A stretch of 7,427 nucleotides of DNA from contig JAGHDS010000193.1 in the NCBI GenBank assembly GCA_021159845.1, positions 1-7,427 on the forward strand, given 5' to 3'. This DNA is from Anaerolineae bacterium (lineage in GTDB: Bacteria; Chloroflexota; Anaerolineae; DUEN01). Positions 1 to 6,815 of this stretch are shown here, in pieces. The notes beneath the pieces are model-generated. The model did not search any database, was not told the origin of the DNA, and was given only the letters and a program-made list of their open reading frames with translations. The position numbers were made by a program, and so were the translations under genes. Positions within the stretch are counted from its first letter, which is position 1; every line of letters begins with the position of its first letter.

Positions 1-1830
1 CCCCAGCTAGCCAAGCTGGTCCAACAGGGTAAACTGCCGCCTGTGGAGGAGCGCCTGCCAGAAAACCCGCTAGTCGTCCAACCCGTGGAGCGCATCGGTA
101 AGTACGGCGGCACCTGGCATACGGCCCTGCGTGGCGGCGCAGACAACGCTTGGCTGGTGCGCACCCTGGACTACGAGCACCTAGTGCGCTGGGACCCCGA
201 GTGGACCAAGGTCATCCCCAACATCGCCGAATCCTTCGAGGCCAGCGACGACGCCACCGAGTTCACCTTCCACCTGCGTAAGGGCATCAAGTGGTCCGAC
301 GGCCAGCCTTTCTCCGCCGACGACATCATGTTCTGGTACGAAGACGTCTTCATGAATGACGAGCTGACGCCGGTGAAGGCAGGCTGGCTAGTTACCGCTG
401 ACAAACCGGTAACAGTCGAGAAGATCGATGACTACACCGTGAAGTTCAAGTTCGCGGCACCTAACGGTCTCTTCATGCAAAGACTGGCCACACCCTCCGG
501 CGTGGAGCCAACACGCTACCCACGACACTACCTGGAACAGTTCCACAAGAAGTACAATCCAGATAACATCGATAAGCTGATCAAGGAAAACGGCGCCAGC
601 GATTGGGTCAACCTCTTCCAGCTCAAGGGATCTGGCGTGCCCGGCACACCCTACGACGCCCGCTGGCAGAACAAGGAACTCCCCTCCCTCAACGGCTGGA
701 TCCTCACCACTGCCTACGGCGAGGGTACCCGCGTCGTCGCTGAACGCAACCCCTACTACTGGAAGGTCGACCCGGAGGGCAATCAGCTACCCTACCTGGA
801 CCGCATCGTCTACGATGTGGGCGAGGACGTCGAGGTCCTGGTCATGAAAGCCCTCAACGGCGAAATCGACATGCAGGACCGCCACATCGCTAAGCCAGCC
901 AACAAGGCCGTATTCGTAGATAATCAAGAGAAGGGGCATTACCACTTCTTCGAGACGATTCCCAGCGGCATGAACATGCTGATCATAGCCCTCAACCTGA
1001 CACACAAGGATCCGGTCATGCGGAAGATCTTCCAGAACAAGGATTTCCGCATCGGCCTGTCCCATGCCATCAACCGACAGGAGATCATCGACCTGGTATG
1101 GGTGGGAGCTGGTGAACCTTGGCAGGCATGCCCGCGGCCTGAGTCTCCCTTCTACAATGAGCGACTGGCTAAGCAGTACACCGAGTATGACGTGGACAAG
1201 GCCAACGAGTACCTGGACAAGGTCCTGCCGGACAAGGATAGCGAGGGCTTCCGCCTGCGCCCCGATGGCAAACGCCTCTCCTTCTCCGTCGAGGTAGCAG
1301 CTACCCAGACAGATCGGATCGACGCATTGCAGCTCATCCAGGGCTACTGGAAGAAGGTCGGCATCGATATGCAGGTCAAGACAGAGGATCGCTCCATCCT
1401 CTACACCCGCAAGGGAGCGAATGAGCACGACGCGGTGGTGTGGGGTGGCGATGGCGGTCTGGACGTCATCCTGGAGCCGCGCTGGTACTTCCCCTACAGC
1501 TCCGAGTCCAACTTTGCCGAACTATGGCAGTACTGGTACAACAAGGACCCACGCGGTGAGGAGCCACCAGAGGCTCCCAAGAAGCAGATGGAGCTGTACG
1601 ATCAGCTTAAGGCGACGGGCGATCCGGACAAGCAGGCAGAGCTGATGAAGCAGATTCTGGAGATCGCGGCTGACCAGTTCTACGTCATCGGCATCAGCCT
1701 CAACCCGAGGGGCTACGGCATCGTCAAGAACAACTTCCACAACGTGCCCAAGGTAATGCCTGGCTCCTGGTTGTATCCAAACCCGGCACCCACCAATCCG
1801 TGCCAATACTTCAAGGACCCCCTCGATTGA
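1..1830 (+). CDS. ABC transporter family 5 solute-binding protein (partial, 5' end outside window)
   Basis: This is the extracytoplasmic ligand-binding subunit of the importer encoded downstream. The frame is open from base 1 and reads PQLAKLVQQGKLPPVEERLP before the first possible GTG at 43, so 43 is not the start; the signal peptide and lipobox must lie upstream of the window. The visible 609 residues show the SBP_bac_5 hallmark at about 88-116 (FTFHLRKGIKWSDG followed by ADDIMFWYEDV). The C-terminal half ends in NPAPTNPCQYFKDPLD before a TGA. Related proteins total roughly 620-680 residues, so only a short N-terminal piece is missing. The C-terminal pattern (KDPRGEEPPEAP, then the segment around MPGSWLYPNPAPTNP) resembles the AgpA-like branch of COG0747, whose studied rhizobial members bind alpha-galactosides rather than peptides. 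The ligand is therefore uncertain: oligosaccharide or oligopeptide. It is the first gene visible of the operon and is separated from the permeases by 249 bases of hairpin-rich sequence. Family assignment is secure; substrate is inference. Confidence 0.9.
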   Translation, partial: PQLAKLVQQGKLPPVEERLPENPLVVQPVERIGKYGGTWHTALRGGADNAWLVRTLDYEHLVRWDPEWTKVIPNIAESFEASDDATEFTFHLRKGIKWSDGQPFSADDIMFWYEDVFMNDELTPVKAGWLVTADKPVTVEKIDDYTVKFKFAAPNGLFMQRLATPSGVEPTRYPRHYLEQFHKKYNPDNIDKLIKENGASDWVNLFQLKGSGVPGTPYDARWQNKELPSLNGWILTTAYGEGTRVVAERNPYYWKVDPEGNQLPYLDRIVYDVGEDVEVLVMKALNGEIDMQDRHIAKPANKAVFVDNQEKGHYHFFETIPSGMNMLIIALNLTHKDPVMRKIFQNKDFRIGLSHAINRQEIIDLVWVGAGEPWQACPRPESPFYNERLAKQYTEYDVDKANEYLDKVLPDKDSEGFRLRPDGKRLSFSVEVAATQTDRIDALQLIQGYWKKVGIDMQVKTEDRSILYTRKGANEHDAVVWGGDGGLDVILEPRWYFPYSSESNFAELWQYWYNKDPRGEEPPEAPKKQMELYDQLKATGDPDKQAELMKQILEIAADQFYVIGISLNPRGYGIVKNNFHNVPKVMPGSWLYPNPAPTNPCQYFKDPLD

Positions 1831-1853
1831 GGGAACGAGCGTAGCGCTGATGG

Positions 1854-1893
1854 AGGTGGGGATGCGAGACATCATAATGTCGCATCCCCACCT
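1854..1893 (+). terminator. Strong hairpin after the binding-protein gene (terminator or mRNA-stabilising stem)
   Basis: A perfect 14-bp inverted repeat, AGGTGGGGATGCGA at 1854-1867 and its complement at 1880-1893, begins 24 bases after the stop codon. After a 2-base bulge (1868-1869), three more pairs (CAT/ATG) close a CATA tetraloop. The sequence after the stem is AAAAGCA and has no T run, so classical intrinsic termination is doubtful. A 3' stem protecting the binding-protein mRNA, or partial read-through control, fits equally well. The structure itself is certain; its function is inferred. Confidence 0.6.
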
Positions 1894-1902
1894 AAAAGCA
1901 GG

Positions 1903-1925
1903 CCATGAGAGATGTGCCCTCATGG
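1903..1925 (+). other. Small 7-bp inverted repeat between two strong hairpins
   Basis: CCATGAG (1903-1909) is complementary to CTCATGG (1919-1925) across a 9-base loop. It lies between the 14-bp stem upstream and the GC-rich stem downstream. It is weak alone and could be chance, but it adds to the structured character of this gap. Confidence 0.3.
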
Positions 1926-1938
1926 GGCATGACGCTCA

Positions 1939-1973
1939 CGGGGCGGGGATTGATACCCCCCGCCCCGATATTT
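1939..1973 (+). terminator. GC-rich terminator-like hairpin in the binding protein-permease gap
   Basis: CGGGGCGGGG (1939-1948) pairs perfectly with CCCCGCCCCG (1958-1967) over a 9-base loop. The stem is followed by ATATTT (1968-1973), a short T-rich stretch. This is the better intrinsic-terminator candidate of the gap. With the stem at 1854-1893 it probably lowers transcription from the binding-protein gene into the permease genes, giving more binding protein than membrane complex. No full T run is present, so termination is likely partial. Confidence 0.55.
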
Positions 1974-2000
1974 GAAGGTTCTTGTAAACCGCTCTCTGAT
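1972..2000 (+). promoter_or_regulatory. Weak sigma70-like promoter candidate upstream of permease genes
   Basis: TTGAAG (1972-1977) and TCTGAT (1995-2000) each match 4 of 6 consensus positions with a 17-base spacer. The site follows directly after the GC-rich hairpin and about 80 bases before the first permease. It could supply a second transcript for the membrane and ATPase genes, but matches this weak occur by chance. Confidence 0.2.
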
Positions 2001-2079
2001 GTGAGCATGAGTACGCTATTCATCACAGCGGACTGATTTATGAGTCGGTTCTATCACGAGACATGGAGGCGAATGTCTT

Positions 2080-3066
2080 ATGCTTCAGTACATCGCCCGG
2101 CGCCTTCTCTTGATGATCCCCACCATTATCGCCATCTCCATTGTCACATTTATCATCATCCAACTCCCTCCTGGCGATTACTTAACCTCATTGGTAGCCA
2201 GTATGGCGGAAACAGGCGAGGAAGTGGATCAATCTGCTTTGGAAACTCTAAAAGCTCGTTACGGACTTGGGCAACCCATATATGTACAGTACTTTAAATG
2301 GGCATGGGGGATCATCTCACGTGGGGATTTCGGCCAATCCTTCGAATGGAACAAGCCGGTGACGGACCTGATCTGGGAGCGGTTGGCATTGACTTTCGTA
2401 CTCTCACTGAGCACATTGCTCTTCACCTGGATTGTGGCCTTCCCCATTGGTATCTACTCCGCGGTGAAGCAGTATTCACTGGGAGACTACGTCTTCACGT
2501 TTCTGGGATTCATCGGGCTTGCCACACCCAACTTCCTACTAGCCCTCGTCCTCATGTATATCTCCTTCAAATACTTTAACCAAAGCGTCGGTGGCCTCTT
2601 CTCGCCCCAATTCGTAGAAGCGCCCTGGAGTTGGGCCAAGGTCGCCGACCTCATGAAACACCTCTGGATCCCCATGGTCATCTTGGGAACCAGCGGAACC
2701 GCTGGGCTTATTCGCATCATGCGCGCCAACCTGCTGGACGAGCTCCACAAACCCTACGTCGTCACTGCCCGGGCGAAAGGGCTACCAGAGCGCAGGCTGC
2801 TTCTCAAGTACCCGGTACGGGTGGCCCTGAATCCCTTCGTCAGCACGGTGGGATGGACACTCCCCGGCTTGGTCTCTGGATCAGCCATCGTCTCCGTTGT
2901 ACTTAGCCTGCCAACCACCGGGCCGTTGCTCCTGCGAGCGCTGATGTCTCAAGACATGTATCTGGCCGGCAGCTTCATCTTGATGCTAAGTGTACTAACG
3001 GTAATCGGCACATTGATTTCGGACATCCTGCTTGCCTGGCTCGACCCACGTATCCGCTATCAGTGA
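2080..3066 (+). CDS. ABC transporter permease, DppB/OppB type
   Basis: This inner-membrane subunit forms half of the translocation channel of the Opp/Dpp-type importer. The 328-residue product has the family's usual length. The N-terminus MLQYIARRLLLMIPT leads into helix 1 (about 9-29), the RYGLGQPIYVQY segment (60-71) is typical of this subunit, and further helices lie at about 101-125, 138-162, 195-215, 255-280 and 297-320. The EAA coupling loop, which contacts an ATPase, is at about 226-252 (YVVTARAKGLPERRLL, then NP). The C-terminus LDPRIRYQ matches the family's conserved DPR-R-Y ending. The start at 2080 is supported by GGAGG at 2065-2069, 10 bases upstream; an out-of-frame ATG at 2073 is ignored. 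The next permease starts 8 bases after the stop. Family assignment is very sure; the substrate is not readable from this subunit. Confidence 0.96.
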   Translation: MLQYIARRLLLMIPTIIAISIVTFIIIQLPPGDYLTSLVASMAETGEEVDQSALETLKARYGLGQPIYVQYFKWAWGIISRGDFGQSFEWNKPVTDLIWERLALTFVLSLSTLLFTWIVAFPIGIYSAVKQYSLGDYVFTFLGFIGLATPNFLLALVLMYISFKYFNQSVGGLFSPQFVEAPWSWAKVADLMKHLWIPMVILGTSGTAGLIRIMRANLLDELHKPYVVTARAKGLPERRLLLKYPVRVALNPFVSTVGWTLPGLVSGSAIVSVVLSLPTTGPLLLRALMSQDMYLAGSFILMLSVLTVIGTLISDILLAWLDPRIRYQ

Positions 3067-3074
3067 GGGAAGAG

Positions 3075-4226
3075 ATGACAGAAGCCAGACCACTAACGCC
3101 CGGCATCGCCGTCGAGGAGCCTGCTCAGGAAACAGAGATCAACCTGTATATCGCCTCTCAATGGCAACTAATGTGGTGGAGATTCCGCCGCCACAAGCTG
3201 GCCCTGATCGGTGGGACGGTCACGCTCATCATCTACCTCATCGCCCTCTTTGTTGAGTTTCTAGCTCCCACAGATCCTAATGCTTACAGCGTCCGTTATA
3301 CTTATGCCCCTCCTCAACGGTTGCACTTCATCGACCGTACGGATAAAGGTATCCGAATCCATCCTTATGTCTATGGGTATAAGGTCAAAGTTGATAAAGT
3401 GGCTCTACGCCGCACCTTCGTTATCGACAAAACCAAGAAGTACCCTGTGCGCTTTTTTGTTAAAGGCACCCCCTACAAATTGTGGGGGCTCATAGAGATG
3501 AAAACCCACCTCATCGGCCCGGTGGATCCAGAAGCGCCGATGTATCTATTGGGGGCGGACCGGATGGGGCGGGATATGCTCAGCCGTATGATCTATGGTA
3601 CTCGCGTTTCCATGTCCATCGGGCTGGTGGGTGTTGCGTTGAGCCTCATCCTCGGCATCTTACTAGGCGGCATCTCCGGATATTACGGCGGTAGCATAGA
3701 CACGCTGATCCAGCGCATCATTGAGTTCCTGCGTTCCATCCCGACCATTCCTCTATGGCTTGGACTCGGCGCCGCGCTGCCCCCAAACTGGCCGCCATTA
3801 CGTGTCTATTTCGGCATCACGGTGATTCTCTCGCTCATCGGGTGGACGGGGTTGGCACGCGTGGTCCGCGGCCGATTCCTCTCCCTACGGGAAGAGGACT
3901 TCGTGCTGGCCGCCCGGCTCGACGGTTCCAGTGAGCTACGCATCATTCTACGCCACATGGTGCCATCCTTCCTGAGCCACATCATCGCATCGATCACACT
4001 CTCCATACCGAGCATGATCCTGAGCGAGACGGCGCTCAGTTTCCTTGGGCTGGGGCTCCGTCCCCCGGTTGTGAGCTGGGGAGTGCTTCTCCAGGAAGCG
4101 CAAAACGTGCGCTCAGTAGCCACGGCACCGTGGTTGCTAATCCCCGGCATAGCAGTCGTCGTCGCCGTGTTGGCATTGAACTTCCTGGGTGACGGTCTGC
4201 GCGACGCAGCCGATCCCTACGCTTGA
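3075..4226 (+). CDS. ABC transporter permease, DppC/OppC type, with long insert after helix 1
   Basis: This is the second channel subunit. ATG 3075 is preferred because GAGGGA at 3065-3070 precedes it at close spacing; the in-frame GTG at 3063, overlapping the previous stop, has no ribosome site. The product has 383 residues against about 280-310 for typical DppC. An OppC_N-like cytoplasmic start and helix 1 (about 43-64, after RFRRHKLALIGG) are followed by an unusually long segment, about 65-157, before the conserved GADRMGRDMLSR (160-171). Helices follow at about 177-200, 218-235, 243-262, 303-325 and 353-370. The EAA loop is at about 275-298 (DFVLAARLDGSSELRI), and the end GDGLRDAADPYA is canonical. 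The insert probably folds outside the membrane, beside the binding protein. Similarly extended members occur in a subgroup including YejE-like and AgpC-like permeases, so this is probably an inherited feature rather than a fusion error. Confidence 0.95.
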   Translation: MTEARPLTPGIAVEEPAQETEINLYIASQWQLMWWRFRRHKLALIGGTVTLIIYLIALFVEFLAPTDPNAYSVRYTYAPPQRLHFIDRTDKGIRIHPYVYGYKVKVDKVALRRTFVIDKTKKYPVRFFVKGTPYKLWGLIEMKTHLIGPVDPEAPMYLLGADRMGRDMLSRMIYGTRVSMSIGLVGVALSLILGILLGGISGYYGGSIDTLIQRIIEFLRSIPTIPLWLGLGAALPPNWPPLRVYFGITVILSLIGWTGLARVVRGRFLSLREEDFVLAARLDGSSELRIILRHMVPSFLSHIIASITLSIPSMILSETALSFLGLGLRPPVVSWGVLLQEAQNVRSVATAPWLLIPGIAVVVAVLALNFLGDGLRDAADPYA

Positions 4227-4248
4227 TTTCCAAAGACGCGGAGGTCGC

Positions 4249-5283
4249 ATGGCCAACCAGGACCAGGATATACTCCTAGAAGTCAAGGGGCTAAAAACCT
4301 ATTTCTTCCTCGACGAGGGCACGGTTAAGGCAGTCGACGGTGTGGACTTCGAGATCCGTCGGCAGCAGACCTTATGCATCGTTGGTGAGAGTGGATGCGG
4401 CAAAAGCGTGACTGCCCGGTCCATCCTCCAGATCGTGGATCCGCCGGGACGAATCGTGGAAGGAGAGATCCTGTATCACCGCCGCAACGGGAACACCACC
4501 GAGGTCCTCAATTTAGCCGCCATGGATCCACGCGGCCAGGAGATCCGAGCCGTGCGTGGCAAGGAGATCTCCATGATCTTCCAAGAGCCCATGACCTCTC
4601 TCAGCCCCGTGCACACGATCGGCAACCAGATCATGGAAGCCATCCTGCTCCACATGCCCGTGTCCAAGAACGAGGCCCGAGATACGGCTATCGATATGCT
4701 CAGACGTGTGGGCATTCCCAAACCGGAGTCACGCATCAACGACTATCCGTTTCAACTGAGCGGTGGTATGCGTCAGCGCGCCATGATCGCAATGGCACTG
4801 GTCTGTCGCCCCAGCCTGCTGATCGCGGACGAACCCACTACCGCCCTGGACGTCACCACACAGGCTCAGATACTTGACTTGATGCTGGAACTCCAAGAAG
4901 AAATGGGCATGGCCATCATGTTGATCACTCACGACCTGGGCGTGGTAGCTGAGATGGCCGACGATGTAGTTGTCATGTATCTGGGACATGCCGTAGAACG
5001 CGGCGATGTCGATTCGATCTTCCACGATCCCAAACACCCTTACACGCGAGCATTGCTTCGTTCCATCCCTAAGGTGGGCCTGAAAGCCCGCGAACGGCTG
5101 GACTCCATTCGCGGCATGGTGCCGGATCCATACCATCGTCCCGCCGGCTGCCCTTTCCACACACGCTGCGACGAGGCCATCCCCGGCGTGTGCGACCGCA
5201 TCGTGCCGCCGCGCATACCCCTGGGCGATGGACGAGAAGTTCGCTGCCTCCTGTACACTGAAGAATATGCCGGAGAACGATAA
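4249..5283 (+). CDS. ABC transporter ATP-binding protein, DppD/OppD type
   Basis: This cytoplasmic ATPase energises import together with the next gene's product. All nucleotide-binding motifs are present in the 344-residue protein: Walker A GESGCGKS (46-53), Q-loop Gln112 in FQEPMTSLSP, signature LSGGMRQR (170-177), Walker B LLIADEP (190-196) and the H-loop in ITHDL (His228). The C-terminal oligopeptide-transporter extension has HPYTRALLRSIP (263-274) and cysteines at 301, 307, 315 and 333. Related importers carry an iron-sulfur cluster on four such cysteines. ATG 4249 is chosen because GGAGG (4240-4244) lies 4 bases upstream; extending the frame to 4189 would run inside the permease gene without a ribosome site. 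It starts 22 bases after the permease stop, and its TAA overlaps the next ATG by one base. Family assignment is very sure. Confidence 0.96.
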   Translation: MANQDQDILLEVKGLKTYFFLDEGTVKAVDGVDFEIRRQQTLCIVGESGCGKSVTARSILQIVDPPGRIVEGEILYHRRNGNTTEVLNLAAMDPRGQEIRAVRGKEISMIFQEPMTSLSPVHTIGNQIMEAILLHMPVSKNEARDTAIDMLRRVGIPKPESRINDYPFQLSGGMRQRAMIAMALVCRPSLLIADEPTTALDVTTQAQILDLMLELQEEMGMAIMLITHDLGVVAEMADDVVVMYLGHAVERGDVDSIFHDPKHPYTRALLRSIPKVGLKARERLDSIRGMVPDPYHRPAGCPFHTRCDEAIPGVCDRIVPPRIPLGDGREVRCLLYTEEYAGER

Positions 5284-6341
5284 TGGCGGATGATTTGATC
5301 ACCCGAGACGAAGAGGTACTGCTTGAAGTCAGGGACTTGAAAATGCACTTTCCCATCCGGCGAGGTCTTCTCCGCCGGGTGATCGGTTACGTGAAAGCCG
5401 TCGACGGCGTTAACCTTTTCATCCGTAAGGGAGAAACGCTCGGGCTGGTCGGTGAAAGTGGGTGCGGGAAAACCACAACAGGGCGATGCATCTTACGCGC
5501 ATACGACCCCACCGGCGGGCAAATCCTCTATCGTCAGAAAGATGGACAGATAGTGGACCTATCCCAACTCGACGGCAAAGCACTCAAACCTTATCGGCGA
5601 GAGATCCGTATGATCTTCCAGGATCCCTACTCTTCTTTGAATCCCCGCATGACATTACTGGACATCGTCGGGGAACCGCTCAGAGTGAATAAGATCGCAT
5701 CCGGGAAAGAACTGGAAGATCGAGTAGCTGCCCTGCTACGCCGGGTGGGGCTGAGACCAGAGTACATGCGCCGCTACCCCCATGCCTTTAGCGGTGGGGA
5801 GCGACAACGCATTGGCATCGCTCGAGCGCTAGCCCTTGATCCACGGCTGGTTGTAGCCGACGAGGCTGTGTCCGCCCTGGACGTCTCCGTCCGCGCTCAG
5901 ATTCTGAACCTGCTCCAGGATCTGCAACAGGAATTCGATCTGACCTATCTGTTCATCGCGCACGACTTAAGTGTGGTAGAATATATCTCAGATCGGGTGG
6001 CCGTGATGTATGTAGGTAAGCTAGTGGAACTGGCGGACACAGAGGAACTGTATATTAATCCTAAGCATCCATATACAGAGGCCCTGCTTTCCGCCGTGCC
6101 AAAGCCAGATCCCCGGCTGCGCACCCGCAAGCACCGGATCGTGCTCCAGGGAGAAGTGGCGGATCCAGCTCATCCACCCAGCGGGTGCTATTTCCACCCC
6201 CGCTGCCCGTATGCCCGCGAACGGTGCGCCAAGGAAGAACCTCAACTGCGAGATATCGGCGGTGGACACTACGTCGCCTGCCACTACGCGGAGGAGCTCT
6301 CCCTGCGCGGTGTCATCGGGGAGGGAATCGTCGCGCAATGA
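5283..6341 (+). CDS. ABC transporter ATP-binding protein, DppF/OppF type
   Basis: This is the partner ATPase of the upstream DppD-like subunit, and the two form the heterodimeric motor. The 352-residue product contains Walker A GESGCGKT (57-64), Q-loop Gln113 in IFQDPYSSLNPRMT, signature FSGGERQR (169-176), Walker B VVADEA (190-195) and His227 in IAHDL. The C-terminal extension shows HPYTEALLSAVP (262-273) and cysteines 302, 308, 315 and 333, again a possible iron-sulfur site. The Walker B region reads DEAVSALD where DEPVSALD is commoner; the catalytic Glu194 is intact and the same variant is known in functional relatives, so activity is expected. The start ATG lies in a TAATG overlap with the previous stop, with GGAG at 5272-5275, which indicates translational coupling. 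The last four bases overlap the next gene's start (ATGA). Family assignment is very sure. Confidence 0.96.
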   Translation: MADDLITRDEEVLLEVRDLKMHFPIRRGLLRRVIGYVKAVDGVNLFIRKGETLGLVGESGCGKTTTGRCILRAYDPTGGQILYRQKDGQIVDLSQLDGKALKPYRREIRMIFQDPYSSLNPRMTLLDIVGEPLRVNKIASGKELEDRVAALLRRVGLRPEYMRRYPHAFSGGERQRIGIARALALDPRLVVADEAVSALDVSVRAQILNLLQDLQQEFDLTYLFIAHDLSVVEYISDRVAVMYVGKLVELADTEELYINPKHPYTEALLSAVPKPDPRLRTRKHRIVLQGEVADPAHPPSGCYFHPRCPYARERCAKEEPQLRDIGGGHYVACHYAEELSLRGVIGEGIVAQ

Positions 6342-6700
6342 AGGAGATCTTAAGAAAAGCCTGGCATCAGTTGCCGTTGTATCTGGCCTGTTATGCAATC
6401 TGGGCGGTGCTCTCCATCGTTGGCTTATGGATCACCATCCGTCTGCCCTTGATCATCGACATCATCGCATCCCCCATTCTCAATCACTGGGTTCTCAGCG
6501 CAATTGACAGATTCGGCATCTTCCTGTTCGGATTGATATGGCTGGGATGTGTGGTCGGCCTGGAAGGTTACCTGCGTCATAGCCTCGAGAAGGGTCTGCT
6601 ATGGCAGCGATCCCTACGATTCTTTCTGCTAGAGGTTGCTATCGTTCTCGTATTCTTCGCCTTACAGTGGTTGTTTGGCTCCCCGATGCCGGGTAGGTGA
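6338..6700 (+). CDS. Small membrane protein of unknown function in the transporter operon
   Basis: I do not recognise this 120-residue protein. Its ATG overlaps the ATPase stop as ATGA, with a GGGGAGGGA stretch (6318-6326) 11 bases upstream, so translation is probably coupled to the ATPase gene. Three hydrophobic segments are visible at about 13-34 (beginning PLYLACYAIWAVLS), 60-77 (GIFLFGLIWLGCVVGLEG) and 93-112 (beginning LRFFLLEVAIVLVFFALQW). A loop with LRHSLEKGLLWQRS separates the last two. The basic N-terminus (MKEILRKAWHQ) suggests a cytoplasmic start. No signal peptide, lipobox or metal-binding cluster is seen. Position and coupling suggest an accessory subunit or assembly partner of the importer, but an unrelated membrane protein that shares the operon cannot be excluded. 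The coding call is well supported by overlap, ribosome site and hydrophobic pattern; the function is unknown. Confidence 0.85.
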   Translation: MKEILRKAWHQLPLYLACYAIWAVLSIVGLWITIRLPLIIDIIASPILNHWVLSAIDRFGIFLFGLIWLGCVVGLEGYLRHSLEKGLLWQRSLRFFLLEVAIVLVFFALQWLFGSPMPGR

Positions 6701-6754
6701 GCCTTCATACACCCATTCAGGGGAGAAAAGAGGCAGGTTCTCTTCATCATCACG

Positions 6755-6783
6755 TTGGAGAATTTGGCGATCCAAAACACAAT
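6755..6783 (+). promoter_or_regulatory. Weak promoter candidate upstream of the heparinase-like gene
   Basis: TTGGAG (6755-6760, 3 of 6 consensus matches) and CACAAT (6778-6783, 4 of 6) are 17 bases apart. Transcription from here would begin near 6790, placing the 11-bp hairpin in the leader of the heparinase-like gene. The match is poor and the call is tentative. Confidence 0.18.
6763..6776. promoter_or_regulatory. Small palindrome, possible operator
   Basis: TTTGG-CGAT-CCAAA is a 5-bp inverted repeat with a 4-base centre. It lies exactly in the spacer of the weak promoter candidate, 72 bases before the heparinase-like gene. The size and position fit a repressor site, but no regulator gene is present in the window and a palindrome this short can occur by chance. 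Confidence 0.2.
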
Positions 6784-6789
6784 GACAGA

Positions 6790-6815
6790 GAGCGTGGGCA
6801 AAGCTGCCCACGCTC
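6790..6815 (+). terminator. Hairpin between transporter operon and heparinase-like gene
   Basis: GAGCGTGGGCA (6790-6800) pairs perfectly over 11 bp with TGCCCACGCTC (6805-6815) around an AAGC tetraloop. It begins 89 bases after the small membrane-protein stop and ends 19 bases before the AGGAGG ribosome site of the next gene. The following bases, GTTCGCTATC, are not a T run. It is most simply an operon-end terminator of the GC-stem type, but it could also be a leader structure of the heparinase-like mRNA. Confidence 0.5.

Noticed and set aside
787..1428. Minus-strand open frame of 213 codons inside the binding-protein gene
   Set aside because: It lies wholly antisense to a clear SBP_bac_5 coding region. 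Long antisense frames are expected in G+C-rich genes, and its product shows no recognisable motif or ribosome site.
43..1830. GTG at 43 as the true start of the binding protein
   Set aside because: The same frame is open without a stop back to base 1, and the upstream residues (PQLAKLVQQGKLPP) continue the usual N-terminal pattern of this family. No signal peptide or ribosome site supports a start at 43.
1854..1973. A riboswitch or small RNA in the gap after the binding-protein gene
   Set aside because: The stems are simple separate hairpins with no conserved core of a riboswitch class that I recognise. Termination or mRNA protection explains them more simply.
2040..2297. Plus-strand frame starting at ATG 2040
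   Set aside because: It overlaps the OppB-type permease in another frame. The product is His/Pro-rich with no family features, and the permease has the ribosome site and conserved N-terminus.
4189..4248. Extension of the DppD-like ATPase to an upstream start at 4189
   Set aside because: The extra 20 residues (starting MTVCATQPIP) lie over the end of the permease gene, have no ribosome site and are not typical of the family. GGAGG directly precedes ATG 4249.
6185..6337. Extension of the small membrane protein to an upstream start at 6185
   Set aside because: The additional 51 residues are an out-of-frame reading of the ATPase C-terminus, rich in Pro and Arg. The ATGA overlap start at 6338 fits the operon's spacing.
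4249..6341. Repeat or duplication between the two ATPase genes
   Set aside because: The similarity is at the protein level, as expected for the ancient DppD/DppF paralogue pair. I saw no long near-identical DNA stretch that would indicate a recent duplication.
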